Shown: positions 1 to 9,261, numbered from the stretch's first letter. The stretch: 64,000 bases of DNA from Streptomyces sp. 11x1 (GCF_032598905.1 NZ_CP122458.1:62001-126000), one strand, 5' to 3'. The notes: generated by a model from the letters alone, not told the origin. Numbers and translations: made by a program.

Positions 1-371
1 GTCAGTGTTTTGTACGTATCCTCTTCGAACAGGACCGCGACCTCGTCGTCCCGTTCGATCACTCCATCGCGGTACATCTCGTAGATTCGGCCGATGCCTG
101 ACACCGCCGGGATTTCGGTGGCACGCAGCGCCCCCATGCTGGCCGCTCCCAAAACCACTACCCCGCGGGAGATGGCTGCGCGGATCTCGCCCGGGCTGAT
201 CGCCAGCGTGTCGGCAAAGACGCCGTCGATGATGCCGACGACAGTCCCGGACGCGACGGCGTCCAGGTCACCACGCCGGATCGGCGGCCGGTAGTCGACC
301 TCTGGGAGTACCTGCTCGGCCACCGAGCGAGGCAGCGAGGGACCAAGGAAGATGACAGGTCGGCGGTCCAG
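1..371 (-). CDS. TfuA-like protein, C-terminus cut by window edge
   Basis: Reading the minus strand from 371 gives a TfuA-type protein: an FLGPSL opening, a GIIDGVF block, then AASMGALRATE and IGRIYEMYRDG, all hallmarks of the TfuA domain. TfuA proteins work with YcaO enzymes in RiPP maturation, often in backbone thioamidation; no YcaO is visible and would have to lie beyond the left edge. There is no ATG, GTG or TTG between the in-frame stop of the upstream gene (402-404) and the conserved domain. The best start is a CTG at 371 preceded by GGAAGG, about 30 nt after that stop. The alternative is a start codon lost by mutation. Family call is firm; the start is inferred. Confidence 0.78.
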   Translation of the reverse strand, partial: MDRRPVIFLGPSLPRSVAEQVLPEVDYRPPIRRGDLDAVASGTVVGIIDGVFADTLAISPGEIRAAISRGVVVLGAASMGALRATEIPAVSGIGRIYEMYRDGVIERDDEVAVLFEEDTYKTL

Positions 372-401
372 CGTCGTTTTCCTTCCAGACTCGCGGACTA
401 T

Positions 402-1010
402 CTACTCGCCCGGCTGCTCGAGCGGCAGGGGCATGATCGGCTCCCGCGGCAGGTCCGGGATTTCCGGGTTGAAGGTTTCCGGACTGATGATCTTGTTGCA
501 GTGCTGCCCGCTCTTGCACGCTTGCGGAAACGCATACATCCGCTCCGGATTGTCCGCTGATCCGGCACCGCCGACCGTCTTGTCGATTGTGAGTCGCTTC
601 TTCGTCGAGTACGGCTCACCGAAAGCTTCCTCGTAGAGATCCTGCGTCGCCGAGAACATCGCGATGTTCTCCAGCCACTCGTCGCCGCCCTTGTCAAGGC
701 CGAAGTACGGGTCGTGGTGGAGGAAGTAGCCGAAAAGACGCTCGCAGTCCTCGGCGTACTTACGCGTGTCCAGGATGTGCTGGTGCCAGTATTCGTCGAG
801 CGCGCGGTCGACGGAGAGCGTGGTGTGCGGGTGCAGCAGGTTCAGCACCAGGAACCGGCGGTACTTCTGCTCGGCCTCGCCGAGGGCCTCCTCGGTCCAT
901 GCTTCCGGGTCGTCATGCTGCAACTTGCGGTTGATCGGCGCGAGGTCAACCTGGTCCACCAAGGCGACCGCCGCAACGACGTCCTCCCGTGAGGGCGTGA
1001 CCGTTCTCAT
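402..1010 (-). CDS. Glycine-rich-domain (GRDP)-like protein
   Basis: This 202-aa protein carries the core seen in glycine-rich domain-containing proteins: DEYWHQHILDT followed by YAEDCERLFGYFLHH, near residues 73-100. The biochemical function of that family in bacteria is unclear. The C-terminus is a low-complexity Pro/Glu tail after two cysteines (CKSGQHC). It is the likely first gene of a minus-strand operon with the TfuA-like gene about 30 nt downstream, which suggests a role in a peptide-modification cluster, but that is context only. The ATG at 1010 follows a GAGGGTGATGGG stretch that can act as ribosome binding site. Confidence 0.7.
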   Translation of the reverse strand: MRTVTPSREDVVAAVALVDQVDLAPINRKLQHDDPEAWTEEALGEAEQKYRRFLVLNLLHPHTTLSVDRALDEYWHQHILDTRKYAEDCERLFGYFLHHDPYFGLDKGGDEWLENIAMFSATQDLYEEAFGEPYSTKKRLTIDKTVGGAGSADNPERMYAFPQACKSGQHCNKIISPETFNPEIPDLPREPIMPLPLEQPGE

Positions 1011-1157
1011 CCCATCACCCTCTCTCAGCAGTCGGCCGACACTGCGGAACTGCCCTCGGCACGGTGGTCAACTAGCACTACGACGGCCAGACCCCACTTT
1101 ATGACATCTGCAGCCACTACGCCACGTAACGTAACTGTTCGTGTCGTTCTGTGATGA

Positions 1158-1488
1158 AGTGGGCGGCACCGGAACGACCCGGAGGAGAAGGAGAACGCCG
1201 AGCGCGGCCCCAGGCCGCTGGAGGCCGCCGCGGTCACCTTCGCCAATGGCAGCGACAACATCGGCGTCTACGTGCCCGTGTTCGCCACCGCTGGCGTCGG
1301 CGGCATGAGCGTATACGCGGTCGTCTTCCTGATCCGGGTCGCGGTGTGGACTGCGGCCCGGCCGGTCCTTCGCCGCCCGGCCGGTGATCGCCAAGGTGCT
1401 CAGCCGCTGGGGCCACGTCCTGCTGCCTGTCGTCCTGATCGGCATCGGTCTGCTCATCTCCATCAAGGGCGGGGCCTTCGGCCTGTAG
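1158..1488 (+). pseudogene. CadD-family cadmium resistance transporter remnant
   Basis: Two frames together spell the second half of a CadD-type transporter. The first, from about 1158 to 1365, contains AAAVTFANGSDNIGVYVP and a following membrane segment. The second, from about 1366 to the TAG at 1486-1488, contains RPVIAKVLSRWG and a C-terminal membrane helix ending GGAFGL. They are joined only by a +1 frameshift near 1365. Stop codons lie directly upstream in the first frame and the N-terminal half is missing. This is a decayed fragment, and it sits next to the recombinase trio, as expected of cargo or of a disrupted target. Confidence 0.75.
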
Positions 1489-1547
1489 GACCCCGTACGC
1501 AAGAGCGGCGGCACCAGGGGGGCCGTCGCTCGGCGTTGACACCGGGG

Positions 1548-2078
1548 TCAGGGTCGGCGCCGACGGCGGGTGAGGTCGGGGACGGATGCCTGGGCGGCTA
1601 CCTGCTGCTCCAGGAACGCGTTGGTCTCCTTGAGCTGGCTGTTCTCGATCTCCAGGACGTGGACGATGCGGGCCAGGAGCTGCGCCTGTCCGCGCAGCTC
1701 GTCGCGTTCGGCGCGGACGCGGGCCAGGTCCTTCTGCTGCTTGGCCGCGCGGGCCCGCGCCGAGTCGGGCAGCGCTTCGGGGACGGGGGTGCGGGCCTTG
1801 ACCAGTGCGTAGAACAGGTCCTTGAGGCCGGTGTGCTTGTGGGTGAGCTTGTTGCGGCGGAGTCCGGCTTCGGTGGCCAGCGAGACGACGGTCAGCTTGC
1901 CGTCGGAGTGCAGCGGGGCGCCGATCAGCAGGCGCACCATGGCGTCGGTGATGGCTCTGATTTCCGCGGCATCCTCGCTGTCGGCGTGGCCCTGGGCGTG
2001 GGCGAGGGCGTCGCCAACGAGCTCGGCCAGCGCCGCGCCGTCGCGCGGGCCGGAGGCGGCCGCGGCGGGGGTGTTCAT
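1548..2078 (-). CDS. TnpC-like small coiled-coil protein of recombinase operon
   Basis: This 176-aa protein is the last of four genes joined by 4-nt overlaps; its ATG overlaps the TGA of the recombinase upstream. The N-terminal half has a helix-turn-helix-like stretch (VSLATEAGLRRNKL, about residues 67-80). Residues about 108-160 are heptad-rich and probably form a coiled coil (RAERDELRGQAQLL and on). Position, size and architecture match the small third protein of Tn554-type elements (TnpC) and similar proteins behind paired or triple tyrosine recombinases. There it is thought to aid recombination or choice of target orientation. Sequence identity to TnpC itself was not tested. Confidence 0.65.
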   Translation of the reverse strand: MNTPAAAASGPRDGAALAELVGDALAHAQGHADSEDAAEIRAITDAMVRLLIGAPLHSDGKLTVVSLATEAGLRRNKLTHKHTGLKDLFYALVKARTPVPEALPDSARARAAKQQKDLARVRAERDELRGQAQLLARIVHVLEIENSQLKETNAFLEQQVAAQASVPDLTRRRRRP

Positions 2079-4261
2079 CGTCGCTCCTCAACGTCGGTGT
2101 CGGCTGGCTGTTGCGCGTCGTGGCGGCGGATAATCGCGGTGAGGTGGCCCTTGCGCTGCTGTTCGCGGGCGGCGATGGGGTAGGGGGCGAGGCCGGCGTC
2201 GGCGTCCGCGTTGATCCGTGCGACCTCGGTTCGCAGGGCGGTGATCTGGCTGTCGGTGCGGCTGATGTTCGTGCACGCCTGGTGGCAGCGGGAGAGGTCG
2301 GGGGTGCTGCGTCCGCCGTCGCCCGCCCGGTCGCGATCCGGGTTGCACAGCGCGGTGAACGCGTCGTGGTTGCAGGTCAGGAACGCCTTCGGGTCCTCGT
2401 AGACCTGGAGGCGGGGGTTGGCGACCAGCGCGCGCAGTTCGCGTTTGCCGAGGTAGGTCCCGGCGTAGCGGTCGGAGAACTCGGCGGCTGCGGCGCGGTA
2501 GCGGTGGGCGGCCGGGCCGCTGACCTTCTCGCCGGCGGCGATGCGTTCGCCGGCCTCGGTGAGGGTCTCGGCCAGGGCCAGGCCTTTCTCCTGGTCCAGG
2601 ACCTCGAGCATGTCGGCCTTCGAGCGGCCAGCGTAGGACTCGGACATGGCGGTGGCCGCGTGTCCGTACTGAACCGCGAGCGCGATCCGGCCGCCGGGCT
2701 GGCGGTAGATGAACCAGGCGACGGTGCGGCGGAAGCGACGCAGGACGATGGCGCCGTCGGGATCGGGCGGGACCAGCTCGTGAGGCCGGTCGTGGGCGGC
2801 GGCGAGTTGGTTGGCCCAGGCGGTGAAGGCGCGTATCCGTTCCACGGCGGTGTCGGAGGACAGGCCGGTGCGCGGCATGCAGGTGCCCTTGGCGTACCGG
2901 TAGAGGGTGCGGGTGAACAGCTGCTCGCCGTCTTCGAGTTCCTCGAGGACAGCGATGGCGCGCGCGACGGGCTCCAGCACGATCCAGGGGTCCGCTCGCT
3001 GTTCGCCTTCGCCGATCGCGTTGCCGTCCTCGTCCAGGACTCCCTTGAAGTGCCGGCCGCGGACCTCGAACCGTACGGTGCCGTCGTTGCGCTCCACGCG
3101 GGTGCAGCAGCCGCGGCGCAGGGCCAGGACCTCCTCGGGCCGCATGCCGGAGAGGTAGGCGCAGCAGATCAGGGCGGCAGTGGACAGGTGCAACATCAGG
3201 GTGTCCACGTCGTCGAAGCCGACCGCCTCTCGCCACGGGGCTCCGCCGATCCGGGCGGCGAGCGGAACGTTGAGGCGCGGTGCGGGGCCGAAGTCGGCTG
3301 CGGTGAGCTCGTCGGACAGGATGCCGCGGGCGCGGGCAACCTGGGAGGTGGTGACGCCGAGGGTGCCGGCCAGGAAGGTGTTGGCCATCGGCGGCAGCGC
3401 CCCGCCGAAGCGGGCGCGCACGGCCGTGGCGCCGGGCGCACCGCTGGAGGGTAGCTTCTGCCCGGCGGCGAGCAGACCGCGCAGGTGGGCTACCGTAACC
3501 TCGGTGCCGCCGAGCGGAGCACGGTCGGGGATCGCGGCGAGCAGCCGGCGGTGCTCGCGGGCCGCGGCCAGGATGTCCGGGGACAGGTCCAGGACCGTGC
3601 GCAGTGCCCACACCAGCAGCGGGGCCATGACGGCCGGGTGCACGATCGCGACGCTGTTCTCGCCGTTGGGGGTGTCGTCGTTGGTGCCGAGGAAGTCGGA
3701 CATGACCGCGGCCGGGTCCTCCCACGGCGGCATGACCAGCCGGTCGCTCTCGGGCAGGTAGGGGGCGTAGGCCCACAGTCTCGAGATGGCCCACAGGGCC
3801 TTGGCGTCGGTGCGCCACCGGCGGCCGAGCGGGCGCAGGTGCTCGGCGTAGGCCTCCAGGTCGTCGGTCGTGACCTTGGAGAGCTCGGTGATGCCGCGTT
3901 CCTCGAGCCAAGAGGCGAAGCGGGTCCAGATCTGGAAGTTGTGGCGCAGGGTGCCTGGTTGGGTGGTGGAGCGTGAGGCGCGCTGCTGAAGCAACACGGC
4001 CGGGGTCGGGATGTTCAGTTCGGCGAAGGCCGCGCGCATCAAGCCGGGCCGCAGCCCGGCGGGGCAGCGGCTCCAGTCGATGACCAGGGAGCGGTTCGAC
4101 TCCCTTGGGCTGATCAGCGCCAGGCGCCAGGCCAGGTCACGGAAGCGCGGCAGCTGCTCGGGGTCGAAGCCGGGCCGCAGTCGGTTGAACGGGAGGACGA
4201 AGGTGTCCGGAGCCGGGTCGACGACCTCCGGGCCGGCTGGCAGGGGCGAGGACGCGCTCAC
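2075..4261 (-). CDS. Tyrosine recombinase, third of trio
   Basis: The GTG at 4261 overlaps the TGA of the gene before (GTGA), giving 728 aa; a longer ORF start lies inside the neighbour. Catalytic-domain signals are SGMRPEEVLALRRG (first Arg), FRRTVAWFIYR (box II region), and YGHAATAMSESYAGR with His and the probable nucleophile Tyr. The N-terminal region around residues 100-160 looks like a SAM-like core-binding domain. The C-terminus has a Cys/His cluster (CNHDAFTALC, then CHQAC), probably a zinc site, typical of this long-recombinase group. It should act with its two partners in site-specific integration and excision of the element. Confidence 0.85.
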   Translation of the reverse strand: MSASSPLPAGPEVVDPAPDTFVLPFNRLRPGFDPEQLPRFRDLAWRLALISPRESNRSLVIDWSRCPAGLRPGLMRAAFAELNIPTPAVLLQQRASRSTTQPGTLRHNFQIWTRFASWLEERGITELSKVTTDDLEAYAEHLRPLGRRWRTDAKALWAISRLWAYAPYLPESDRLVMPPWEDPAAVMSDFLGTNDDTPNGENSVAIVHPAVMAPLLVWALRTVLDLSPDILAAAREHRRLLAAIPDRAPLGGTEVTVAHLRGLLAAGQKLPSSGAPGATAVRARFGGALPPMANTFLAGTLGVTTSQVARARGILSDELTAADFGPAPRLNVPLAARIGGAPWREAVGFDDVDTLMLHLSTAALICCAYLSGMRPEEVLALRRGCCTRVERNDGTVRFEVRGRHFKGVLDEDGNAIGEGEQRADPWIVLEPVARAIAVLEELEDGEQLFTRTLYRYAKGTCMPRTGLSSDTAVERIRAFTAWANQLAAAHDRPHELVPPDPDGAIVLRRFRRTVAWFIYRQPGGRIALAVQYGHAATAMSESYAGRSKADMLEVLDQEKGLALAETLTEAGERIAAGEKVSGPAAHRYRAAAAEFSDRYAGTYLGKRELRALVANPRLQVYEDPKAFLTCNHDAFTALCNPDRDRAGDGGRSTPDLSRCHQACTNISRTDSQITALRTEVARINADADAGLAPYPIAAREQQRKGHLTAIIRRHDAQQPADTDVEERR

Positions 4262-6051
4262 GGGTCGAGCCTCCGTTCCAGCATCGCGTGGATAAGATCC
4301 CGCTCGCTGTCGGCCACGGCGGCGACCAACTGGGGCCGCGCGTCGGTGGTGGTGTAGGTGGTCAGGAAGTCGCCGATCCGCGCGTGGTGCGTCGCCCAGT
4401 CCGCGGCCCACACCGCCGATGTCACGGCTGAGCGCAGGGACTCCAGCGCCTGGTGCAGGTAGGCGATGCGGGGCAGGTCGCGGCCGGTTGCCACCGCGTT
4501 GCGGCAGGCGAAGCACAGCAGGAACGACACCGCACACGGCATCCCGGCCGTGCTGTGGTCGGAGTTGAGGAAGTCCGCGCACGAGGCGACCGGGGTGCGC
4601 AGCCGGCCGGCCACGATCCGGCGCGCCACCTCCAGGTCAATCCCGGCCTCCTTGGCCACGAGCTCGGCACTCACCTCGCCCTCGGCGTCGGCCTCCGCGA
4701 CCAGGCGCATGGCGACCGTCTGCCGGGCGGAGGCCAGGGCCTGGGCCAGACCGAGCTCCACCGCGCCGCGCGAGGCGGCGCGGACGTCTTCGTCCTGGAG
4801 CTGGTAGTCGCGCTCGTGGGTAGCCTGGGTGTTGTTGCGGGCCCGGCCGTGGTGCGCCTGCGCGCTGTGGCGCAGCGCCTGGGAGTTCACCCGGGCGGGC
4901 AAGTCGACGCCGCCAGCGCGGACCTGCTGCTGCCAGCGCCGGATCGCCCCGTCCAGAGCGGCACCGAGCGCGTAGTCGCGCAGATTCTCACCTCCGCCCA
5001 GGCCGCGGTGGCCAACCAGCAGCTTCGTCGTCGGGCGGCCCAGCGCCTCCAGGGTGGTCCTGGCCGGCGCGGTCAGCTCCAACACGTGCCGCAGGGCCCG
5101 GCCGCTGGAGCCCTCGCCGACGTCGACGAGCGTGTTGCTCGCGTGCCGGCGACGGCCACGCCTCGCCTTGTCCGTGTCGACCTGGTGCACGGCAGGGTCC
5201 TCGCGGTCCGCGTTCGGCCACCAGGTGGGCACGTCCATCTTCTTGAGCACCGACAGGTTCCACGCCTCGTGCACGATCAACAGCACGGCCGCCGCCCCGA
5301 TCTCCGCCGGCGTCGCGAAGAGCCGGCTCAGCGAGGCGGCGTTGCCCTCGAAGCCGCACGCGCGCTCCGCGTACGCGGTCACCGCTTGGTCGGTGGGGTA
5401 GCGCGGAAGGTCCCCGGTGCGTGCCAGCACGTCCAGCACCTCACCGAGGGGCCAGTCGCCGTCCCCACGCTCGATCGCCCCTGCCCGCCACCGCTGAAGG
5501 ACCGCGGTGTTCGCCGCGATCCGCAGCCTCCCGGCACGCACCGTCGCGGCGGCCGCGTCCCGGATCCGGCGCAGTTCCTCCCGGGTATGGCCCTGCTTGC
5601 GAGGCCGTCCGCGCCGGGACGGCGGCCGGCGCCGCGGGGTCTGAAGGAACACCCGGGTCGCCTCCGGCACCCCGGGCGCCCGCCGGACGACCGCGGCCAG
5701 GACACGGCGGACGTGGATGTCGCCGGTCCACTGCTTCCACCACTCCACCGTGATCTGCTCGGTCGCGGCGACGGACGGCTCGGCCGCTGCGGCGTCCCTG
5801 AACAGCAGCCTCAGCGTGCTGGCGTTCGTCTGGTAGGTGTCCTCGCTGCCCCAGCCCCGGCCCTGCGCGGCCAGCCCGGCCACCAGCGCCCGACGGAAGT
5901 CGACGGGTCCGGGGCTGTCCCGGAAGTCGTACACGCCCAGCGGCGTCCCGGCGCCGCTGACCGGGCGGATGACCAGGCCGTCCGCGTCCAGCACCGGCGC
6001 CTTGCGGTAGTCCGTCGGCGGCAGCGCCGCCCGGCGCCCCCGCCCGCTCAC
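4258..6051 (-). CDS. Tyrosine recombinase, second of trio
   Basis: The GTG at 6051 overlaps the TGA of the first recombinase (GTGA), giving 597 aa. The C-terminal half has the recognisable box LRHSAQAHHGRARNN and a later RDYQLQDE that can supply the nucleophile Tyr. At the place of the first catalytic Arg the sequence reads HEAWNLSVLKKM, so that Arg is not obvious. This is seen in the middle member of some recombinase trios and suggests an accessory or half-site role. Two cysteines near the C-terminus (LLCFAC) may join a metal site. It ends with a 4-nt overlap to the third recombinase. Confidence 0.8.
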   Translation of the reverse strand: MSGRGRRAALPPTDYRKAPVLDADGLVIRPVSGAGTPLGVYDFRDSPGPVDFRRALVAGLAAQGRGWGSEDTYQTNASTLRLLFRDAAAAEPSVAATEQITVEWWKQWTGDIHVRRVLAAVVRRAPGVPEATRVFLQTPRRRPPSRRGRPRKQGHTREELRRIRDAAAATVRAGRLRIAANTAVLQRWRAGAIERGDGDWPLGEVLDVLARTGDLPRYPTDQAVTAYAERACGFEGNAASLSRLFATPAEIGAAAVLLIVHEAWNLSVLKKMDVPTWWPNADREDPAVHQVDTDKARRGRRRHASNTLVDVGEGSSGRALRHVLELTAPARTTLEALGRPTTKLLVGHRGLGGGENLRDYALGAALDGAIRRWQQQVRAGGVDLPARVNSQALRHSAQAHHGRARNNTQATHERDYQLQDEDVRAASRGAVELGLAQALASARQTVAMRLVAEADAEGEVSAELVAKEAGIDLEVARRIVAGRLRTPVASCADFLNSDHSTAGMPCAVSFLLCFACRNAVATGRDLPRIAYLHQALESLRSAVTSAVWAADWATHHARIGDFLTTYTTTDARPQLVAAVADSERDLIHAMLERRLDP

Positions 6052-7460
6052 GCCGCGTCCAGGATCAGGCCCGTACGGGCCGCGAGTTCCGCGATCTTCT
6101 CCGCGTTCACGGGGTTGTCGTCGTCGCCGAGCAGCGACTCCAGCTGCAGCCCGCGCACCGGCTCCAGGTACACATCCCGCGTCACCTGCTCGCTGCGGTG
6201 CCCGAGCATGTCCTTGACCATCAGCCAGACCTGCCCGTACACCTCCTCGTAGTGCAGGCGCTCGGCCGGCGTCAGCCCGAGCCGACGATCCAGCGCGTTG
6301 TGCAGCGCGATCAGCGTCCGCAGGGCCATGGAATGCCGCAGCATCTTCGGCGTCGCGAAGACGTCGAGCCCCGCGGCGGCACACCGATCGCTCGCCCGCT
6401 CGAAAATTTTCGTCCAACTCATGTACCGCAGCGGCAGCCCGCCCTCGGTCAGCCACAGCATCGCCGGCTCCAGGCCGTCCTCGCCGTCGACGAACAGCCG
6501 CATCCGATCGACGGCCGTCAACCTCCCGAGCGCGCTCTCGCCCGTACTCCCGTCCCGGCTTCTCCACTGCACGCGGCCCGCCCGGCTGACCCGCTCGATA
6601 ATCCGCAGGTCGGGCAGCCGGTCGTAGACGCCGCGCCGTCGCGCACGGGCCACCGACAAGGCGCGCGTGCTCACTCGGTAGCCCTCGACGCGCTGAAGCG
6701 CCGGATGGCCAACGTAGAAGGTGTAGCCGGCCCGCTTTGCCACGGCCTGACCCACCCTGCCCGCGTAGTAGTTCCGTCGCCCGAGCGCCGGGAGCTCGCA
6801 GAGCAGCAGGGTGCCACCTTCACGGCGCCGCAGGCCGCTGGAGTACATCAGGTCGGCGTACGCCGTGTCCCGGCCGGCCGATCGGCCGCGCCATGTCTCG
6901 TCCTCCAGGCCGCCCGGCAGCATGCCGCCGAGCCCGACGTTGCGCCACAGCCCAAAGGCACGGGGCGACAGCCACTTCACGTCCGAGGTCTTCACGTCCG
7001 ACGGCGACGCGAGCAATACCGGGTTCGACGGCACGAGGCCGCGCTGGGCCGCGATGCCGTACAGCAGCTTCAACGCGGCCTGCTCCTTCGCCCACGTTCC
7101 GCCGTCGACGGGTGCCGGGTTCGTCGCCCCTCGTCGGCGCCAGTCCTCCCAGTCCTCGACGTCGCCCTCCGACGCCTCGTCCCAGTCCAGTCCGCGCTGC
7201 CACAGGAACGTGAAGAACAGTCGGTAGAGCGGGGCGTACGTGATCTGGGTGCCCTGCGCCTTGGCCGAGAACGCCGAGCGTCGGAGGCACTCACTCAGCC
7301 GAGGATCGACCCGGCCATCCGGCGAGACGAGGATCGGCTGCCGCTCGCGCAGCCCGAGCGCCCGCTCGCGCTCTTGCAAGTCTTCCCAACCGGGGACGGG
7401 TCGGTCTCCTGAGGGATGGCCCCCATCGCCAATCCAGAACAGCTGCCACTCGTACGCCAC
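6048..7460 (-). CDS. Tyrosine recombinase, first of trio
   Basis: This 470-aa protein starts at GTG 7460 behind GAGGGGGTCAA. The catalytic domain shows YSSGLRRREGG (first Arg), PKMLRHSMALR (box II, with Lys where His is usual) and GHRSEQVTRDVYLEP (His and nucleophile Tyr). It opens a four-gene operon with strict 4-nt overlaps, the layout of Tn554-like and recombinase-in-trio elements. In these, several tyrosine recombinases cooperate with one small protein. Terminal repeats of the element could not be fixed by eye. The family call is secure. Confidence 0.85.
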   Translation of the reverse strand: MAYEWQLFWIGDGGHPSGDRPVPGWEDLQERERALGLRERQPILVSPDGRVDPRLSECLRRSAFSAKAQGTQITYAPLYRLFFTFLWQRGLDWDEASEGDVEDWEDWRRRGATNPAPVDGGTWAKEQAALKLLYGIAAQRGLVPSNPVLLASPSDVKTSDVKWLSPRAFGLWRNVGLGGMLPGGLEDETWRGRSAGRDTAYADLMYSSGLRRREGGTLLLCELPALGRRNYYAGRVGQAVAKRAGYTFYVGHPALQRVEGYRVSTRALSVARARRRGVYDRLPDLRIIERVSRAGRVQWRSRDGSTGESALGRLTAVDRMRLFVDGEDGLEPAMLWLTEGGLPLRYMSWTKIFERASDRCAAAGLDVFATPKMLRHSMALRTLIALHNALDRRLGLTPAERLHYEEVYGQVWLMVKDMLGHRSEQVTRDVYLEPVRGLQLESLLGDDDNPVNAEKIAELAARTGLILDAA

Positions 7461-7502
7461 TTGACCCCCTCAGCCGCAACACGACCTGAGGCAACACAGC
7501 GT

Positions 7503-7631
7503 ATGTCCACAGAACACCGCTACGTATGGCGGCTGGGCCGAAGCCGGCGCGAGCGCGAGCAGATCAAGCTCGGCCTCCCCGCCCAACGGCCCTATCCCAA
7601 GCAGCCCGACCCCGAACCGATCGCGGTCTGA
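7503..7631 (+). CDS. Possible 42-aa basic peptide
   Basis: An ATG-led frame of 42 codons lies divergent from the recombinase operon. The product is rich in Arg and charged residues (RLGRSRREREQIKL) and ends PDPEPIAV. No family is recognised and the ribosome binding site is weak. It may be a small regulator or a chance frame. Confidence 0.25.
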   Translation: MSTEHRYVWRLGRSRREREQIKLGLPAQRPYPKQPDPEPIAV

Positions 7632-7708
7632 GGGCTGTTCAGCCGCGCAGTCCGTACCGCCCGCCGGGGTCGCCGCCCATTGTCCCGTGCTCCCTCAGGA
7701 GGAGACCC

Positions 7709-8161
7709 ATGCCCGCCCTCTGGAATCCGCCGCCGACCCTCTCAGTGCACCAGCTCGAAGGCCTTCCCGTGATCGGCCACGCACACGGCCCCAAGGACAC
7801 CGCCCCCTGGTCGACGCGGCCCGGGAACCGAACCCGATACAGCATCCACGCCGTCGACACCGCCCAGAGCAAATTGCTCGTGTCGATCAGCAGCGTCGTC
7901 ATCGCCGGCGGAGACACCGAGTACCCGCACCCCCAACGAGGCGTCACCGGCTGGGCTCCCCTCACGCGATTCGACCTCATCCTCCTCACCCACCTGCGCA
8001 CCAGCGGCTCGTACGCCGCACACCAGTGCCACCACCACATCCGTGCCTACCCCGAGGCACGGCCCTGCTGGCACTGCAAAGCCCGTCCGCCCAAGGCCCA
8101 GTGCACCTACTTCACCGCTTCCCAGCCCCACCAGACCGGCCCCGTCAGCGACGCCCCCTAA
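7709..8161 (+). CDS. Hypothetical 150-aa His/Cys-rich protein
   Basis: The ATG at 7709 sits behind a strong CAGGAGGAGACCC, so the start is well supported. The C-terminal third has a His/Cys cluster (YAAHQCHHHIRA, then CWHCKARPPKAQC) that could bind zinc. No family is recognised. It is the first gene of a plus-strand set in which the next gene is a PAPS-reductase-like protein 24 nt away, so co-transcription is likely. Confidence 0.6.
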   Translation: MPALWNPPPTLSVHQLEGLPVIGHAHGPKDTAPWSTRPGNRTRYSIHAVDTAQSKLLVSISSVVIAGGDTEYPHPQRGVTGWAPLTRFDLILLTHLRTSGSYAAHQCHHHIRAYPEARPCWHCKARPPKAQCTYFTASQPHQTGPVSDAP

Positions 8162-8185
8162 CCCGCCCACCAGGAAAGAGGAACC

Positions 8186-9220
8186 ATGTCGCACCCCACC
8201 CCCCTGTACTCCGACCCGGTCGAGTTCGCCGCGACCCGGCACCGCATTGTCATCAACCTGTCCGGCGGGAAGGACGGACTCGTGGCCGGAGCGATCGCGA
8301 TGGACGCCGCCCGCCAGGCCGGCGTCACCGACCGCGTCTGGACCGCCCACGCGAGTCTGGGCCCGATGGAGTGGCCCTCCGTCACCGTGGACGGAGTCCG
8401 CTGGCCCAGTGCCAGCGAACTCGCCGCACAGCACAGCCAGGCCCTCGGCGTGCCGCCCGAGCGGCACATCGAGGTCCGGCGCAGCCGTGAAGTCGACGGT
8501 GAACGGGTGCCATTCGACCTGCTGACCTTCATCGCGGAGCGAGGCGACTGGCCCTGGCTCGGCCGGGCCCGCACCTGCACCGGCCCGTGGAAGACGAAGA
8601 TGGTGTACCAGGCGTTCACCCCGCAGGTCCGCGCGCTCAGGAAGGAGACGGACGGCCCGCTGATGTTCGCCAACGTGCTCGGGATGCGCGCTGAGGAAAG
8701 CACGGAACGCCGCAACCGGGAGATGTGGCGCCGTACGACCGACAACTCGGCCCGGGTCGTCGACGAGTGGCTACCCGCCCACCAGGTCACCACCGAGGAG
8801 GTCTGGGAGCGCACGATCAGTGCCGGGCTGCCCTACCACTGGTGCTACGACTCGTACCCCGGCGCCAAGGACCGGCATGGTTCCAGTCGCTGTTCGTGCT
8901 CGGCCTGCACCCTGGCCAACCTCCGCGATCTACTGCTGACCGCCGGGCGCCGCCCGCGGCTCGCCGAGCTGTGCGCGCTGGTCGAACGCGTCCGCCAGGT
9001 GCCGTTCAACCCGAACATCACCATGGCCGAGGTCATCGCGCTGTCCCGTCGGCGCGACGCCCCGGACCCAGGCGTCGAGGTTGAGGAGACCGAGGACTTC
9101 GAGCGGATGGAGCGCGACGTCCACGCCGCCTTGCTCAAGCCGCCCACATGGGACTCCAAGGCCCGGACCGGGCCGGGCGAGCTCCTGCACAGCGCCGCCG
9201 GGTGCGATGGCTGCAGCTGA
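8186..9220 (+). CDS. PAPS reductase-like (PP-loop) protein
   Basis: This 344-aa protein has the PP-loop signature SGGKDG near residues 26-31, which marks the adenine-nucleotide alpha-hydrolase fold of PAPS reductases and DndC-like sulfur-transfer enzymes. Cysteines in RTCTGPWK and in CSCSACTLANLR could hold an iron-sulfur cluster or a catalytic thiol, as in DndC-type members. No Dnd neighbours are present, so phosphorothioation cannot be claimed. Such stand-alone proteins are common on Streptomyces plasmids and phages. The start follows GAAAGAGGAACC. Substrate unknown. Confidence 0.75.
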   Translation: MSHPTPLYSDPVEFAATRHRIVINLSGGKDGLVAGAIAMDAARQAGVTDRVWTAHASLGPMEWPSVTVDGVRWPSASELAAQHSQALGVPPERHIEVRRSREVDGERVPFDLLTFIAERGDWPWLGRARTCTGPWKTKMVYQAFTPQVRALRKETDGPLMFANVLGMRAEESTERRNREMWRRTTDNSARVVDEWLPAHQVTTEEVWERTISAGLPYHWCYDSYPGAKDRHGSSRCSCSACTLANLRDLLLTAGRRPRLAELCALVERVRQVPFNPNITMAEVIALSRRRDAPDPGVEVEETEDFERMERDVHAALLKPPTWDSKARTGPGELLHSAAGCDGCS

Positions 9221-9261
9221 CCACCACACCGGCGCTCACCCCCATCCAGGAGGGATACTCA

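Noticed and set aside
1272..2183. 303-codon plus frame starting inside the CadD remnant
   Set aside because: Only its first 35 codons are CadD; the rest is antisense to the TnpC-like and recombinase genes.
2111..3454. 447-codon plus-strand frame opposite the third recombinase
   Set aside because: Gly/Val/Ala-rich antisense shadow typical of high-GC DNA; the minus-strand frame has clear recombinase motifs.
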